A stretch of DNA of 64,000 nucleotides. It comes from Falciphora oryzae. Lineage: Eukaryota > Ascomycota > Sordariomycetes > Magnaporthales > Magnaporthaceae. Below the pieces are notes generated by a model, which saw only the letters and a program-made list of their open reading frames with translations, was not told where the DNA came from and ran no database searches. Of this stretch, positions 1 through 9,812 are shown one piece after another. The DNA is taken from the NCBI GenBank assembly GCA_000733355.1, contig JNVV01000036.1, positions 139,609 through 203,608 on the forward strand, read 5' to 3'. Position numbers and translations under genes: made by a program. The stretch's first letter is position 1, and every line of letters starts with the position of its first letter.

Positions 1-1640
1 GTAGGTTTTCTACCAATAGGTTCCAGATTTTGCCATTCCGTATAATGGCCTTTATATTTATAAAATGGAATCCGTTAAATATTTATAGCGGATTTCCTTT
101 AGCAGCTTTGCGATAATTGTTCGTACGAGCTTTTTTTTTAAATTGGATATAGGTTTAGGTAATATCTTTTGTTTTATACGATGCTTTTAGTTTTTTTTTA
201 TTAAGGTCGGGCCGATGCTAAAAAATAGGCGCTAGCTTATCCGTTAAATGGTTGGAATTTGGGTAAAAAGTTCCTTTTTTTCGAAATCGTTAAACCTTTG
301 CGCAATTATCCTGGTTTTTTCGTACGGATAATCCGAGGTTTTCCCTTTTATTTTTCGTACGAAGCGGGTATTTTATATCCGGAATCCGGCGTATTTGTTT
401 AGATCGTATTTAACGATTTTAATAGTACCTCGTGCGATAAGGTTATTAATTTCTACCGCGTTAAATTTTTCGAACGGCTTTTTTAATGTAGTAATTTTTC
501 CTTCCGTACGAAATAATAGGGCCAGTTTTTAATTACCTTTTTTTTAGCAGTTAGGTATGTTATTAGCTATGCGTTTTTTTCGGTTTTCCTTTGCTTCGTT
601 TAGGGGAAATAACCGGGTTAAATTGGGCGGTAGCTTTTATTGCTTCGGGAGTTTCGTGCGATAGGTTTGGCTTATTAACTATTTTTTTTTAAAGTTTCGT
701 ACGATAGGTTTGGTTTATCGTTTTCCTTTTCCGGATTACGGATATATGGCTTGGTTTGTATTAGCCGGAATACTTTTAATCCGCTTTCCGTTAGGACGGT
801 AACGTTGGATTAATCGGTTACTTAAAGGATATGCGGTCCGGTTTAGCCCTTTTTTTCTTTTCAAACGAAAACTTCATTACCGAAAGGAAATTGCAATAGG
901 TTATACGTACGAGGTCCGTTTTAAATGTTTAATGCTCGGCTAACTTCAATTTCCGCACGGATACTTCGCAATATTTTTATTACCTTTTAAATTGCTTTTG
1001 CTTTTCGTACGATATTTAAGGACGGAGCGGAGTTTTGGTTAATCCGGGGGTAAGTACTAAAAACTAATAAGGTTGGCACGAAACCGTTAGGTTCTGCTGT
1101 ATCGTTTAATATTTTGATTGCCATTTGTAATAATATTTTATTATCCGTGCAATATTTAAATTCCTTTTTTAAAATATCGTACGCTTTTTTAAAAGGTTAG
1201 TACGTTCGTTTAATTTTTTTTAACAGCCTAATAAGCTTTTATTAGCATCTTTTTGTACGATATTCTTATTATTTTAACGTAATTACGGAATACTTTCGAC
1301 GAAAAGTTCGTACTAAAGTCGTACGAAATAGTATTTAGTAGCTTTTAGTAAATAAAAATCCAGCATTTGCAAAGGGCGTTTTATACGTTTTAAATTGATA
1401 GTGATCGTACGAACGTCGCAATTTGGAAAGATATTGCTGCATCGATAACATATAGTGCGTTTTTCCTTCCCAAATATACGATATCGATAACGATTTCGTA
1501 ATTAAATTCGCAATTGTTTTTAATCGAAAATTTAAACCGTTAAGGGGCCGGGTTGTATGTTTGGTAATAGTGGCACATTTTGCTAATTTCCTTTAGGATT
1601 TTTTTTTTACGTTAAAATGTTTTGCTTTTTTTTAAAAATC
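1..1640 (-). pseudogene. copia C pol remnant: integrase core and start of RVT_2 reverse transcriptase
   Basis: On the minus strand from about 1579 the text starts near MCHYCQTYNPAPQRF, followed by an integrase core with an IDIVYLGRKNALYVIDA-like segment and a stretch near ILNDTAEPNGFVPTLLVF (about 1130-1060). I recognise this layout from fungal copia polyproteins with an rve domain. Below about 500 comes an RVT_2-like segment containing VRKIKGKTSDYPYEKTRIIA and a QIPTIQRISQRL-like motif. Stops are mainly TAA/TAG in place of glutamine codons, and tryptophan codons are also lost. No continuous frame survives, so this is a dead copy. It could not make an active enzyme. Confidence 0.72.
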
Positions 1641-2049
1641 GATAAAGGCGTTTCGTACGAAAGTGTTTAAACTTTTAATAAAGCCTTTTAAATTTTCCTT
1701 TTGTTAGAAATGCTGCTATTTCCGCATTATTTACGTTAAAAAATAGGTGCTTTTATTTCCTAATTATAGGAATAATTGTTCCGTTTTTTCGTACGATGTT
1801 ATCGTTAACGTTATTAAAATAACATTTTAATTTGTCGGCGTTATATAAATAAAATAAAAATGGGGTTTAAAAATTTAAAATATAGTAAATAACTTCCCCG
1901 AAAGGGTTTTTTATCCGCATCGTACCGATAAAAGTTTTTATATTGTTTTTTCCAAATTTTATTTCCGTTAATTCCGGCGTTTAATCGGTTTTTATACGGG
2001 GGTTTTTTTTTTAAATATACCTCCACCTAATATTTTCCAATTATAAAAA

Positions 2050-4180
2050 TTTATACGGCGCCGGTATTTTAAAGCTCGCTTTAATAAATCGTATTATATT
2101 AATTATATAATACGAATTGGTCTGACGCTTCGTTTAAACTGGTTTAGTAACTGTTTTCGCCAATTATGCGATAAAAATAAATATAATTTTAAAAATATTA
2201 CACTAATAATATTTAAATTTATTTATTTTCCTTTTTATCGTACGATAGTGGTAAGCTTTCGTAGTTTTAAAGGAATATTTCGAAATTATTTCCTTTTTTG
2301 CTTAGGTTTTCGCACGCTTAAAGGTACCGTTATTACGCACTTTTTTATTTTTTACGTAAATGCTTCGTTAATTAGCATCCTTTTTTTTGCATATATAATA
2401 GCGTAATTTCGTACGATATTAAAAGTTGCTATTTAATTGGTAATTGCCGTTACCGCCTATCCGGAAATTGCCGCTTTAGCCCGTTCGGGGTTTATTGTTA
2501 TTATAATACCGTTAATCCGTATAGTTAGTGTTATACGGTCCTTTTTCCAATAGGAATTAGGTCCTGCTCGTACGATTTATCGTTATTTATAATGCTATTT
2601 GGAAATTTGCGAATAAAGCTTCGCACGTTAGCTTTTAAATAAGGAATGCGATTTTAAATTCCGGCATTTTACGGTATGCTTAAATAACGACCGTATAAAA
2701 GGCACTTTCCTTTTAATAGCTTTTATTTAAAGCTTTTTATGCGAATTGAAATTTATCTAGCATCGTTTTTAGCATTTCGGGCAATATTTTGTTTAAATAA
2801 ATTTAACGTATCCGTACGAACGTCGTTAACGTCCAATTTATCCAATAAAACGTATGGTTAATTTTCGAATTAAAATAAAAATCGAGGAGTTTATACATTT
2901 CGTTTTATCGCTTTCCAAATCCGATATGGTTGATATAAAAATTTTCCGTACGGTTTGATAAAATATCGGGGAAAATAGCGTAATACTGGTTTTTTTCAAT
3001 TTGGAATCGTTAATAGCAGCCGATAAAAATCCTTGCTTTATTAAATAAAATATCGTACGGTTTGCCGGTATAATTTCGGTTCGTTTTCTATCCTTTTTGG
3101 AAAGCTGAGATTTTATTCAGCTTTAGTAGGTAATTATATACCGGCAATTTCGGGGGCAGGTTGTATTTTATCGGGGGAATGGTCGTGCGAAGGGTTTAAT
3201 TTTTCGGGAGTTGTAAAAAGTTCCAAACTTTTTATATCGTACGTGCTTTTAGTGGGATAATTTTAAATACCTGTGTTTATTTTCATACGAAATCCGTATT
3301 ATTATGGAGCTGTTTTATTTTTACGGTAGGGATTGCTATCGGGATTGCTTTAGCCGAAATAACGGTTAGCTAAATTAGGGCTGTGTTATACGAGGATATT
3401 TGTCGTTTAAATTATAGTATTTGGGATAAACGTGTTAATTGCGCTAGCTACAAAATGGGTGTTTCGTACGGAATGTTTGGAAATGTAAGGTCTAATATTC
3501 GCATAAACCTAACCGTTATTATTCCTTTTAGGATATAGGTCCCATTTTTTATTAAAAATTAGTTTATCCGCTTTTTAAACGTACGACCAATTTGGTTAAA
3601 TAAGTCGTATATCCATCCGGCGAATTCCTTTCAAAAGGTTTAACGTAGCGCTTTGCTTTTAATAAATATCTAAATAGCTTCCGCGACCGATCGTACGAAA
3701 TAAATTGTAATTTCGTTAACCGAAAGTGGTTAAATTAAGTTAACGTCGTTTTCCCAGCGTTCGGGGTCGATGTATTTGCGTTATGCTAACAAAGGGATGT
3801 TTGTTTTTTCGGCGATTTTTTTATGCTAATCCTGGGAAATTTTGCTAAGATAACTTTTATGCGATATTCCCGCCGGTTTAGCGACGGGTGTGTTTGGGGT
3901 TTCGTTTTTACCTGATATGGTGATCGTACGAAAATGTAAGGTAAAAAAATGGTATAATAAAAAGGTAGGGGGAAAAACGAAATAAAATGTTAAGTAAAAA
4001 AAAGGGGCAAAATGAAAATAAAAATGTTAAAAAGCTAATGTACGCAACGGAACGCGATTTACTTCCTTTTCCGTACGAGCTAGGTCTCCGTTTTTTAATT
4101 GGCTGTCGTTCGTACCAAAGGTTAATAAACCCGTCCAAATTCCTTTCCTTTAATTCCGATTGCCGTTTATAAGGGAAAAT
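2050..4180 (-). pseudogene. copia C gag-like region remnant
   Basis: Minus-strand text is protein-like once RIP stops are read as Gln: for example KYIDPERWENDVNLI followed by PLSVNEITIYFVRSVAEAI around 3770-3660, and LDKLDVNDVRTDTLNLFKQN around 2840-2780. Position between the LTR and the integrase fits gag. I do not recognise a zinc knuckle or a protease active site in it, so the boundary between gag and protease cannot be set. Stops occur every few tens of codons. Confidence 0.5.
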
Positions 4181-4274
4181 TGCTTAGGTAGTAGCACGGG
4201 ATTGATTGTACGAGGCGAATTCACAATTTCGTTAACTAGTACGAACCGCTTTTTCACGTTGCCAATTTGTAGGT

Positions 4275-4690
4275 TGTAACCACCCACTAATTAGTATTCG
4301 TAGCACGCTAATATCGATATCAACCGGTTAGGGTAAAAAGGCCTTTGGTATATTTTGTTATCCAAAGTGTCGTTTGTTTTTTAGAAATAACGGAAGGGCT
4401 CCTCGTACGAGCCCTTTAGATACATATATCCCAATCACGGAGGCCGCGGGGTGCGGTCGCACAAGGCCAGTCCCGGTGCCGGGCCTGATTTGTGATTTGC
4501 ACCGCTTCCGTGCATAACCGGTGATTTCCGTGCATGACCGGTGATTTCCGTTTATAACCGGTGATCCCTATTGCCGGTCCCTCCGTGTCAGAGAGGCGGG
4601 GCCTCTCAGTCCCGGAGTCCCTGGTCATTGGGGATTCCCCTTGCCCGTGCTTCTACCTGTCGTGCGACCTCTTGCTGCCCTTCCAACAAT
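4275..4690 (-). repeat. putative 5' LTR of copia C
   Basis: Read on the minus strand this block starts TGTTGGAAGGGC and ends GGTTACA just before the coding remnant, matching the TG...CA form of LTR ends. Most of it is GC-rich and still contains CA/TG dinucleotides, unlike the body of the element. The partner LTR is beyond the window, so the call depends on position and end bases only. Confidence 0.55.
4511..4570. repeat. 20-bp tandem repeat, three units, inside the LTR
   Basis: Three consecutive 20-bp units: 4511-4530, 4531-4550 and 4551-4570. The first two differ at one base, the third is more diverged. Each carries the palindrome ACCGGT or the variant GACCGGT. Such repeats in an LTR may be enhancer-like, but no function can be shown here. 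Confidence 0.8.
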
Positions 4691-4758
4691 AAGCTTTGCT
4701 AATATTAAATGTAATGTATATTTATCGCTTTTTAATTTCTTTTTATTTTTTAACCATA
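4691..4758. other. short spacer between copia C and pogo copy 1
   Basis: AT-rich and without a gene. It probably belongs to the same old Gypsy copy that resumes at 6919, because the pogo element is inserted at a TA inside it (4757-4758 duplicated at 6917-6918). Confidence 0.4.
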
Positions 4759-5018
4759 ACGTGGTTTACAAATGCGTGGAACACACAAGCGAATAGAACA
4801 CCCACACCCGACCTCCAATTAATTAACGCGCATGCTAACCCAATAACCCTAAAAGTCCATTCAAACTATTTAAAACTGTATATATCGGACATTTTTACTT
4901 TTTTTAACAAATGCGCGCATTGTGTCCGGTTTTGCCGCACGTGCTATATTGCTAACGAGTTATCGTCGCCCTTTTTTTTAACCCTTATAATCGCGCATTT
5001 TTTGCTATAGCTATTTAT

Positions 5019-5311
5019 TGTAACAAGGGGTCAAAGACGGCTTGGAGAAGGATCTCTATATTGCAGATAATCTTTCTATGGGCTCAAGAGATGCTTGAGG
5101 AGGAGGAATCTTTCGTGAAGGACATAGGAGATGGCAGGGTTTATATAGACCCTTTGTGATCCGTGCGAAGTATCGAGTACATGATTCACACTGCCTTCCG
5201 ACCTTCACCGCTTGGTCTTAGGGCCGCTGACCGCCTATGCGGGTTTTCGAACCTCCGTAAGGCCGACTCGTGATGCCGACTAGTTAGGTCCACGGGTTCT
5301 TCCGTGTGACA
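5019..5311 (-). repeat. solo Gypsy-1 LTR inserted in pogo copy 1
   Basis: The complement starts TGTCACACGGAAGAACCCG and ends GTTACA. It matches the LTR at 51796-52090 along its length. It is flanked by a direct duplication TTTAT (5014-5018 and 5312-5316). The equivalent place in pogo copy 2 (near 10067-10085) has no insert and continues across the site, which gives an empty-site control. Removal of the internal region by LTR-LTR recombination is the usual origin of a solo LTR. Confidence 0.93.
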
Positions 5312-6780
5312 TTTATTTAGCTCCTGCTGGTCCAAAATATTTCGTATTTCGTTAATGGTAAGTAACCTTCCGAATCGGATACGTGTTTTTTTAGCCCTCC
5401 GGCGTTTGCTTAATATTTCGTTCGTTTTTCGTAGTTTGGAATACTTTTTTTTTAAAAAAAATTAATCCGATGCATAATTGCTTTCGCCTTTTTCGTAAAC
5501 TAATTTACAACCGCTAGCATAAATATCAGAAAGCCGTTTTAGTAATTGGAAATTCGAATTTTGATATATTCGGATTGCGAAATTGATTTTTTAGCCGTCC
5601 GTGGCGTTTTAAAAGTCCAAAGTTCGGGGTCGTTTAAAAGCGTTTTCGGGGGAATTGGAATCTGTAGCTTTATATCCAGCTTTTTTAAAACCGAATCCGG
5701 ATTAAAAAAAAGTAAAGCCAATTTTTTAAAAGCTTTTTCGGATATTTTTTTCGGTTATAAAATTAAAAAATGCCGCTTTAAACGCCGAAAAAAATTATTT
5801 TTAATTATATAATTAACGTGCGATTTTATTAAATTTTCGATTTGTTAACCGTACGTTTTTTTTATTAAATTAAAGCATTTAACGTTAAGCGGCTAAAAGA
5901 AATAAAACTAATACGGAAGCATATAAAGCGTAATAATGTTATATTTTTAGCAATAAACTTCGAAATCCGTTAAATGGTAGCTTTCGTATCCGTTTAGTAC
6001 TAACAAACGATAAAACCCCGTAAAACGAATTGCAATGTATTTATCGAAATGCTAAATCCATTTTAAACCGAGCTCGTTCGTAATTTATTTATTAGCGCTT
6101 ATTGCGATAATTTAATTACGTAAAAGGTTGGTTTTTAAATACCAATTAGTTAAATAGTATTGCTTTTTAACGATAATAAAAAAAGGGATCGTTTAACCGT
6201 AATAATTAACTTTTTAAATAATTGTAATTTATTTCCGATTGCTAAATCGGACCAATTTTGCTTTGCTACGGCTTTCCGATATTATAATAATTATAACGGC
6301 CGCGATTATGCTTATAAAAAAGCCGGTTTCGTTAAAATTATAAATGTCGTTATTTAAAATGCTATATTTAGCTATAATATTTCGTATAAAATCGAATTAC
6401 GTAAAAACGAGCTTGGGATTTTTGCATTTAGCCTTTTAGTAATCGTATTTTCGAATCCAACGCGTACCGAGCTCCGCGCGACGTTTGATAAAGTTCGCGA
6501 CCCAATTTTTGCCAACGGTGCCCGCGTCGCGTTCGGCAAATAGTTAGTTAGCTATATTTTTAATACCAAAAGGCCGCGGAGAGAATGCGCGAGAATTTAG
6601 TTCGAATATATATTTAATAAGCGCTTCCTTTTCGGATTCCGTTAATTTCCGGGATTTGGGAATGTTATCGCATCGAGCAGGTTGGCCGCGTTTTCGACGC
6701 GAAAAGGTCGTAAAAGCGACGAAATAAATTTTAGCAGCGGCCCGGAAGCTTAGATTTGGGTCGGATTGCAAAGCTTAAAA
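5312..6780 (-). pseudogene. pogo transposase remnant, copy 1
   Basis: From about 6771 the minus strand encodes a helix-turn-helix N-terminus (SFRAAAKIYFVAFTTFSRR, then RKLTESEKEALIKYIFELNS) like Fot1/pogo DNA-binding domains, followed by a DDE-type region. The same protein can be followed in pogo copy 2, which is less damaged. Many TAA/TAG stops replace Gln or Trp codons and the C-terminal part is interrupted by the solo LTR. Confidence 0.8.
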
Positions 6781-6999
6781 GGTAATAATTAATCGGCTTT
6801 TTTTATTTTGTTTTGCTAGGTTTGTTGGTGGAAAGGTTGGTGGTAGAAGGAGACGCGTTGTGTTGTCGCGTTCGCGTGTTCCACTCGCTTGTGTGTTCCA
6901 CTCATTTGTAACACGTTATGGGTTTAATTTAATAGTTTGTTATCGGTTTCGTTATCGGTATTGCGAATGGATTCGGTCGCCGCCCCTTTTTTTATTTTA

Positions 7000-8250
7000 G
7001 TTTTAATCGGGGTTTATAAATTCGCTTTCTTTTAAATCGAACGCAATTTACGTAACGACGTTTTTTTTTTTTCGAAATCCGTAAATTTAATAACGAAAAC
7101 TTGTTTTTTTTCGCTATCGTATTCGATTTTAACGGGGTTTTTATTAAAAATCGGTTGGATCCGTCGCGTTATAGTTACCCGCTTTTTAAAATATTAGCCG
7201 GTTGCGTTTTTATCGAATTAATGCGTTATGTATAAATCTTCGCAATAATAGGTCCAGCTAAATGCTACCCCAGGGCATAGGTTATTTTCCGTTTAAATGT
7301 TTCCCCGTTAAATAATTGCCGTTTATTGCTACGGATAATCCCGCTTTATATAGCTTTTTTTAAACTATATTTAAAGCATTTCCCGTTTTTTTTAAAAAAA
7401 AAAAAAAATTTATCGTTTTACTTTTACTAATAGGTAGCTTCCGCATTAAAAGTTATAAATTTAAAATATATATTGTAAATTGTATTTAGTTATTATTTTT
7501 GTTATTTACTATTTTAATTAGCTAACTTTTTTTTCGAATCGTTATTCGTATAATTTATCGTTAATACGGACGGCTATTTAAATATAATGCGGAAAATCCT
7601 CCGGTTAGTCCGCTTTAAAAAGCTCGTTTTTTATATTTTCGCGGAAACCCCCGTAAAAATGCGCCATTTTAATATAATCGGTTTAGTTAAATTTAGTTAT
7701 AAAGCGTTGGAATTTTAAAACGTATATAAAAGCTAGCCTTTTTTATTAAAAGCTAAAAATCTTTTTTTCCGTAACCAATCGTTCGTTAATTTAGCCGAAA
7801 ACTTTGCCGACCTTTTTTCGAATTTTTCGAAATTAGTAAATACAATTTATATTTGCTTTTTAGATTACACGCTTTTAAAATAATCCGTTTACGTAAGTTA
7901 AACCCAATTTTTAACTATTTTTTTTTAAAAAAAACGTATAATAACGTAAGCTATTTTTTTTCGGTACCGAAATAAACTTCGTAAAATGAAAAATAAATTT
8001 AGCATTCTGTAAAAACAATTCGAAATTTGCCCGTTTTTCCGTCGTAAATTTCCGGAAATAAAAATTTGTATCCTTTTATCGTAATATCCGGGTTGTTTTA
8101 AATTGCGGCTAATTAAACTTTAATTTTAGTAAAGTCCTTTATAAACATTCGGAAAAGTTTGTAGGAAATGTTATTATCGTATACTTTTTTTCGTATTCGA
8201 TAGTAAAAAATTTCTTCGTTTTTTTAAAGCCGGATGCCGATATTTTATCG
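7000..8250 (-). pseudogene. Gypsy-2 gag remnant
   Basis: Minus-strand text contains a capsid-like stretch (FRKIRKKVGKVFGQINERL, then VLKFQRFITKFN and MAHFYGGFRENIKNELF) when RIP stops are read as Gln. It is homologous to the plus-strand fragment at 11865-12482, where a decayed zinc knuckle (former C-x2-C-x4-H-x4-C, now with Cys to Tyr changes) can be seen. No functional frame remains. Confidence 0.65.
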
Positions 8251-8946
8251 TATTATTTATTTTCGGCAAATATTAAATAAAATTAGTTAAAATGTTATAA
8301 TTAAGCTTTGTTTTTAAAGTAAAACATTTAAGAAAAACGCTAAATAGTATATTTAATAAAGGTTTCTTTAGGGGAATTTGGAAACTGGTAATAAAAGTTT
8401 TAATTGCTTGTTTAAAGGGGTACTTTGGAATTAATTTAAATTAATTGATGCCGATGTTTTAATCCAAACTATTTAATTGCTAAAAAAAACCTTTTTTTTA
8501 TATATATAACCTATTATTTTGCTAACTTTAGTGATATGTTTGTTATATCGTATATTAAATATATAGTTCCGAACTTTGGTGCTATATTTGCTATAACGAA
8601 TATTAAATATATTACTTTAAAGCTTCGTGCTATGTTTGCTATATCGCGTATTAAATATATTACTTTAAAATCACGTAACTCCTTACGTAAACTTTTTTTT
8701 TTTAAATGCAGGGTTAAAGGTGCTTTTTTCCCAGGGTTCGGAATTTAGTCATTAGTCATTAGTCATAGTCATGACTATTTTAGTCTAGTCAGTTTTAGTC
8801 AACGGTGTGACTAACTAATGACTAACTAAATTTTTTTTTGACTAACTAAAGTGACTAAAATAGTCATTTTTTAGTCATTTTTACATAATTTCGTACAATT
8901 TTTGCATATTTTATACAACCTGGTTTTTTGTTATTTTATATAAAAA

Positions 8947-9064
8947 ACTAATAAAAATACTAATAAAAATACTAATAAAAATGCTAATAAAAATACTAAT
9001 AAAAATGCTAATAAAAATACTAATAAAAATGCTAATAAAAATACTAATAAAAATGCTAATAAAA
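8947..9064. repeat. 12-bp minisatellite in hAT copy 3
   Basis: About ten units of AAAAATACTAAT, alternating with AAAAATGCTAAT. The A/G alternation every second unit suggests expansion of a 24-bp dimer. Confidence 0.85.
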
Positions 9065-9276
9065 TAAATATAATTTTTTTATTTTATAAATAAATAAATA
9101 CTATTTTAATATATAAATTAATTTATTTCGTTCTCCGAATCGCTATTTTTACTAGACGACTTTTCGTTTTGTTGGAATTCTTTCTGCCAAACTGATAAAT
9201 CGGCTATATTCCAGCTTTTTAATAGTAATATTTTACGGTTTGTTTCCGATTTTAATTTATTACGGCTTGGGGTTAT

Positions 9277-9534
9277 TGCAAATTAAAAGGCCATTCCTAC
9301 AAGCAATGTTGGTTTTTACAACCAAATAAAGCGCCAAACGGTTGGGAAATTAAAAAACAACCAAATAACAATATATATACCAAAAAACGCGATTATTTCC
9401 TTTCCATTTTAAATAATAAAACGGAAAATGCTACAGAATATAATAACGATTATAATATCGGTAATATAAACAATACTGATATAAAAAATAACGAAAAAGA
9501 TTTCGAAATTACGGAGGATAATATGATTTATTAA
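9277..9534 (+). pseudogene. 5'-truncated CCHC zinc-knuckle gene of hAT copy 3
   Basis: An open frame of 85 residues up to TAA matches the C-terminal three quarters of the 119-residue protein at 31780-32139 (CKLKGHSYKQCWFLQPNKAP shared). The first cysteine of the knuckle and the N-terminus are lost. The frame is uninterrupted and still contains CA dinucleotides, so it has escaped RIP although neighbouring Gypsy sequence has not. Confidence 0.75.
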
Positions 9535-9812
9535 AAAGGAATTTATTTATTTATTTATGTGAATGACTAAAAAATGACTAAATTAGTCACTTTAGTTAGT
9601 CATTAGTTAGTCAGAAATAGTCATAGTCACTGCCTTGACTAAATTAGTCAGTCATAGTCAAGGTGGTGACTTGACTAACTGACTAAATTCCGAACCCTGT
9701 TTTTTCCTAAGGCTTAACCCAGGCCTCCTGTCCCCACCACCTATGTTGGTTATAACATCGAGGAAGTTAGGATTAACTAAACTAATTAGCTAATTAATGA
9801 AATTAGGATTTA

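Larger units (their letters stand above)
1..4690 (-). mobile_element. Ty1/copia-type retrotransposon (copia C), strongly RIPed, cut by window start
   Basis: The minus strand reads as LTR, gag-like region, integrase and the beginning of an RVT_2 reverse transcriptase that runs off position 1. The reading frame is recognisable only if the many TAA/TAG codons are taken as former CAA/CAG. CA/TG is almost absent over most of the element while CpG is common, which fits RIP. The right end is a GC-rich, hardly mutated LTR-like block (4275-4690). The second LTR and most of the RT lie outside the window. Assignment to copia rests on the order integrase before RVT_2 and on conserved-looking integrase text; the element boundary at 4690 is inferred from the terminal TGTTGG and the composition change. 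Confidence 0.75.
4759..6916 (-). mobile_element. Fot1/pogo-type DNA transposon, copy 1
   Basis: Terminal inverted repeats of about 47 bp run inward from 4759 (ACGTGGTTTACAAATG) and from 6916 (ACGTGTTACAAATGAG on the complement). They are flanked by the TA duplication (4757-4758 and 6917-6918) typical of Tc1/mariner elements. Without the solo LTR at 5019-5311 and its duplicated 5 bp the length is 1860 bp, against 1863 bp for copy 2. The transposase gene inside runs on the minus strand and is destroyed by RIP-type mutations. Confidence 0.9.
8732..9699. mobile_element. non-autonomous hAT element (hAT copy 3) with perfect 8-bp duplication
   Basis: Terminal inverted repeats CAGGGTTCGGAATTTAGTC face each other at 8732 and 9699. 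They are flanked by a perfect 8-bp target duplication TTTTTTCC (8724-8731 and 9700-9707), diagnostic of hAT insertion. Both ends carry many TAGTCA/TGACTAA subterminal repeats. The transposase is missing; only part of the zinc-knuckle gene is kept (9277-9534). The left end matches 40111-40403, the right end matches 17369 onward. Confidence 0.92.
6919..9757 (-). mobile_element. old Gypsy retrotransposon (Gypsy-2), 5' LTR plus gag, interrupted
   Basis: Minus-oriented: LTR 8292-9757 (carrying the hAT insert 8732-9699), then gag going down to about 7000, then cut by pogo copy 1 at 6917. LTR text matches the LTR after the Gypsy pol at 40404-43503 and the fragment at 11690-11864; gag text matches 11865-12482. 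All copies are strongly RIPed. Confidence 0.7.
8292..9757 (-). repeat. Gypsy-2 5' LTR, interrupted by a hAT element
   Basis: On the minus strand it begins TGTTATAACCAACATAGG at 9757. It is about 490 bp after removing the hAT insert and its duplicated 8 bp. The piece 8530-8731 and 9700-9757 matches 11690-11864 and, in the other orientation, 43504-44970. The inner end near 8292 (TATAACA on the minus strand) is inferred from TG...CA and is less certain. Confidence 0.6.

Noticed and set aside
4416..4628. Open frame of 70 codons on the minus strand
   Set aside because: It lies wholly inside the putative LTR of copia C and reads through the 20-bp tandem repeats. No coding signal beyond absence of stops.
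8947..9064. Regular repeats considered as a CRISPR array or telomere tract
   Set aside because: Units are 12 bp without spacers, the context is a hAT element in a fungal genome, and the unit is not a telomere repeat.
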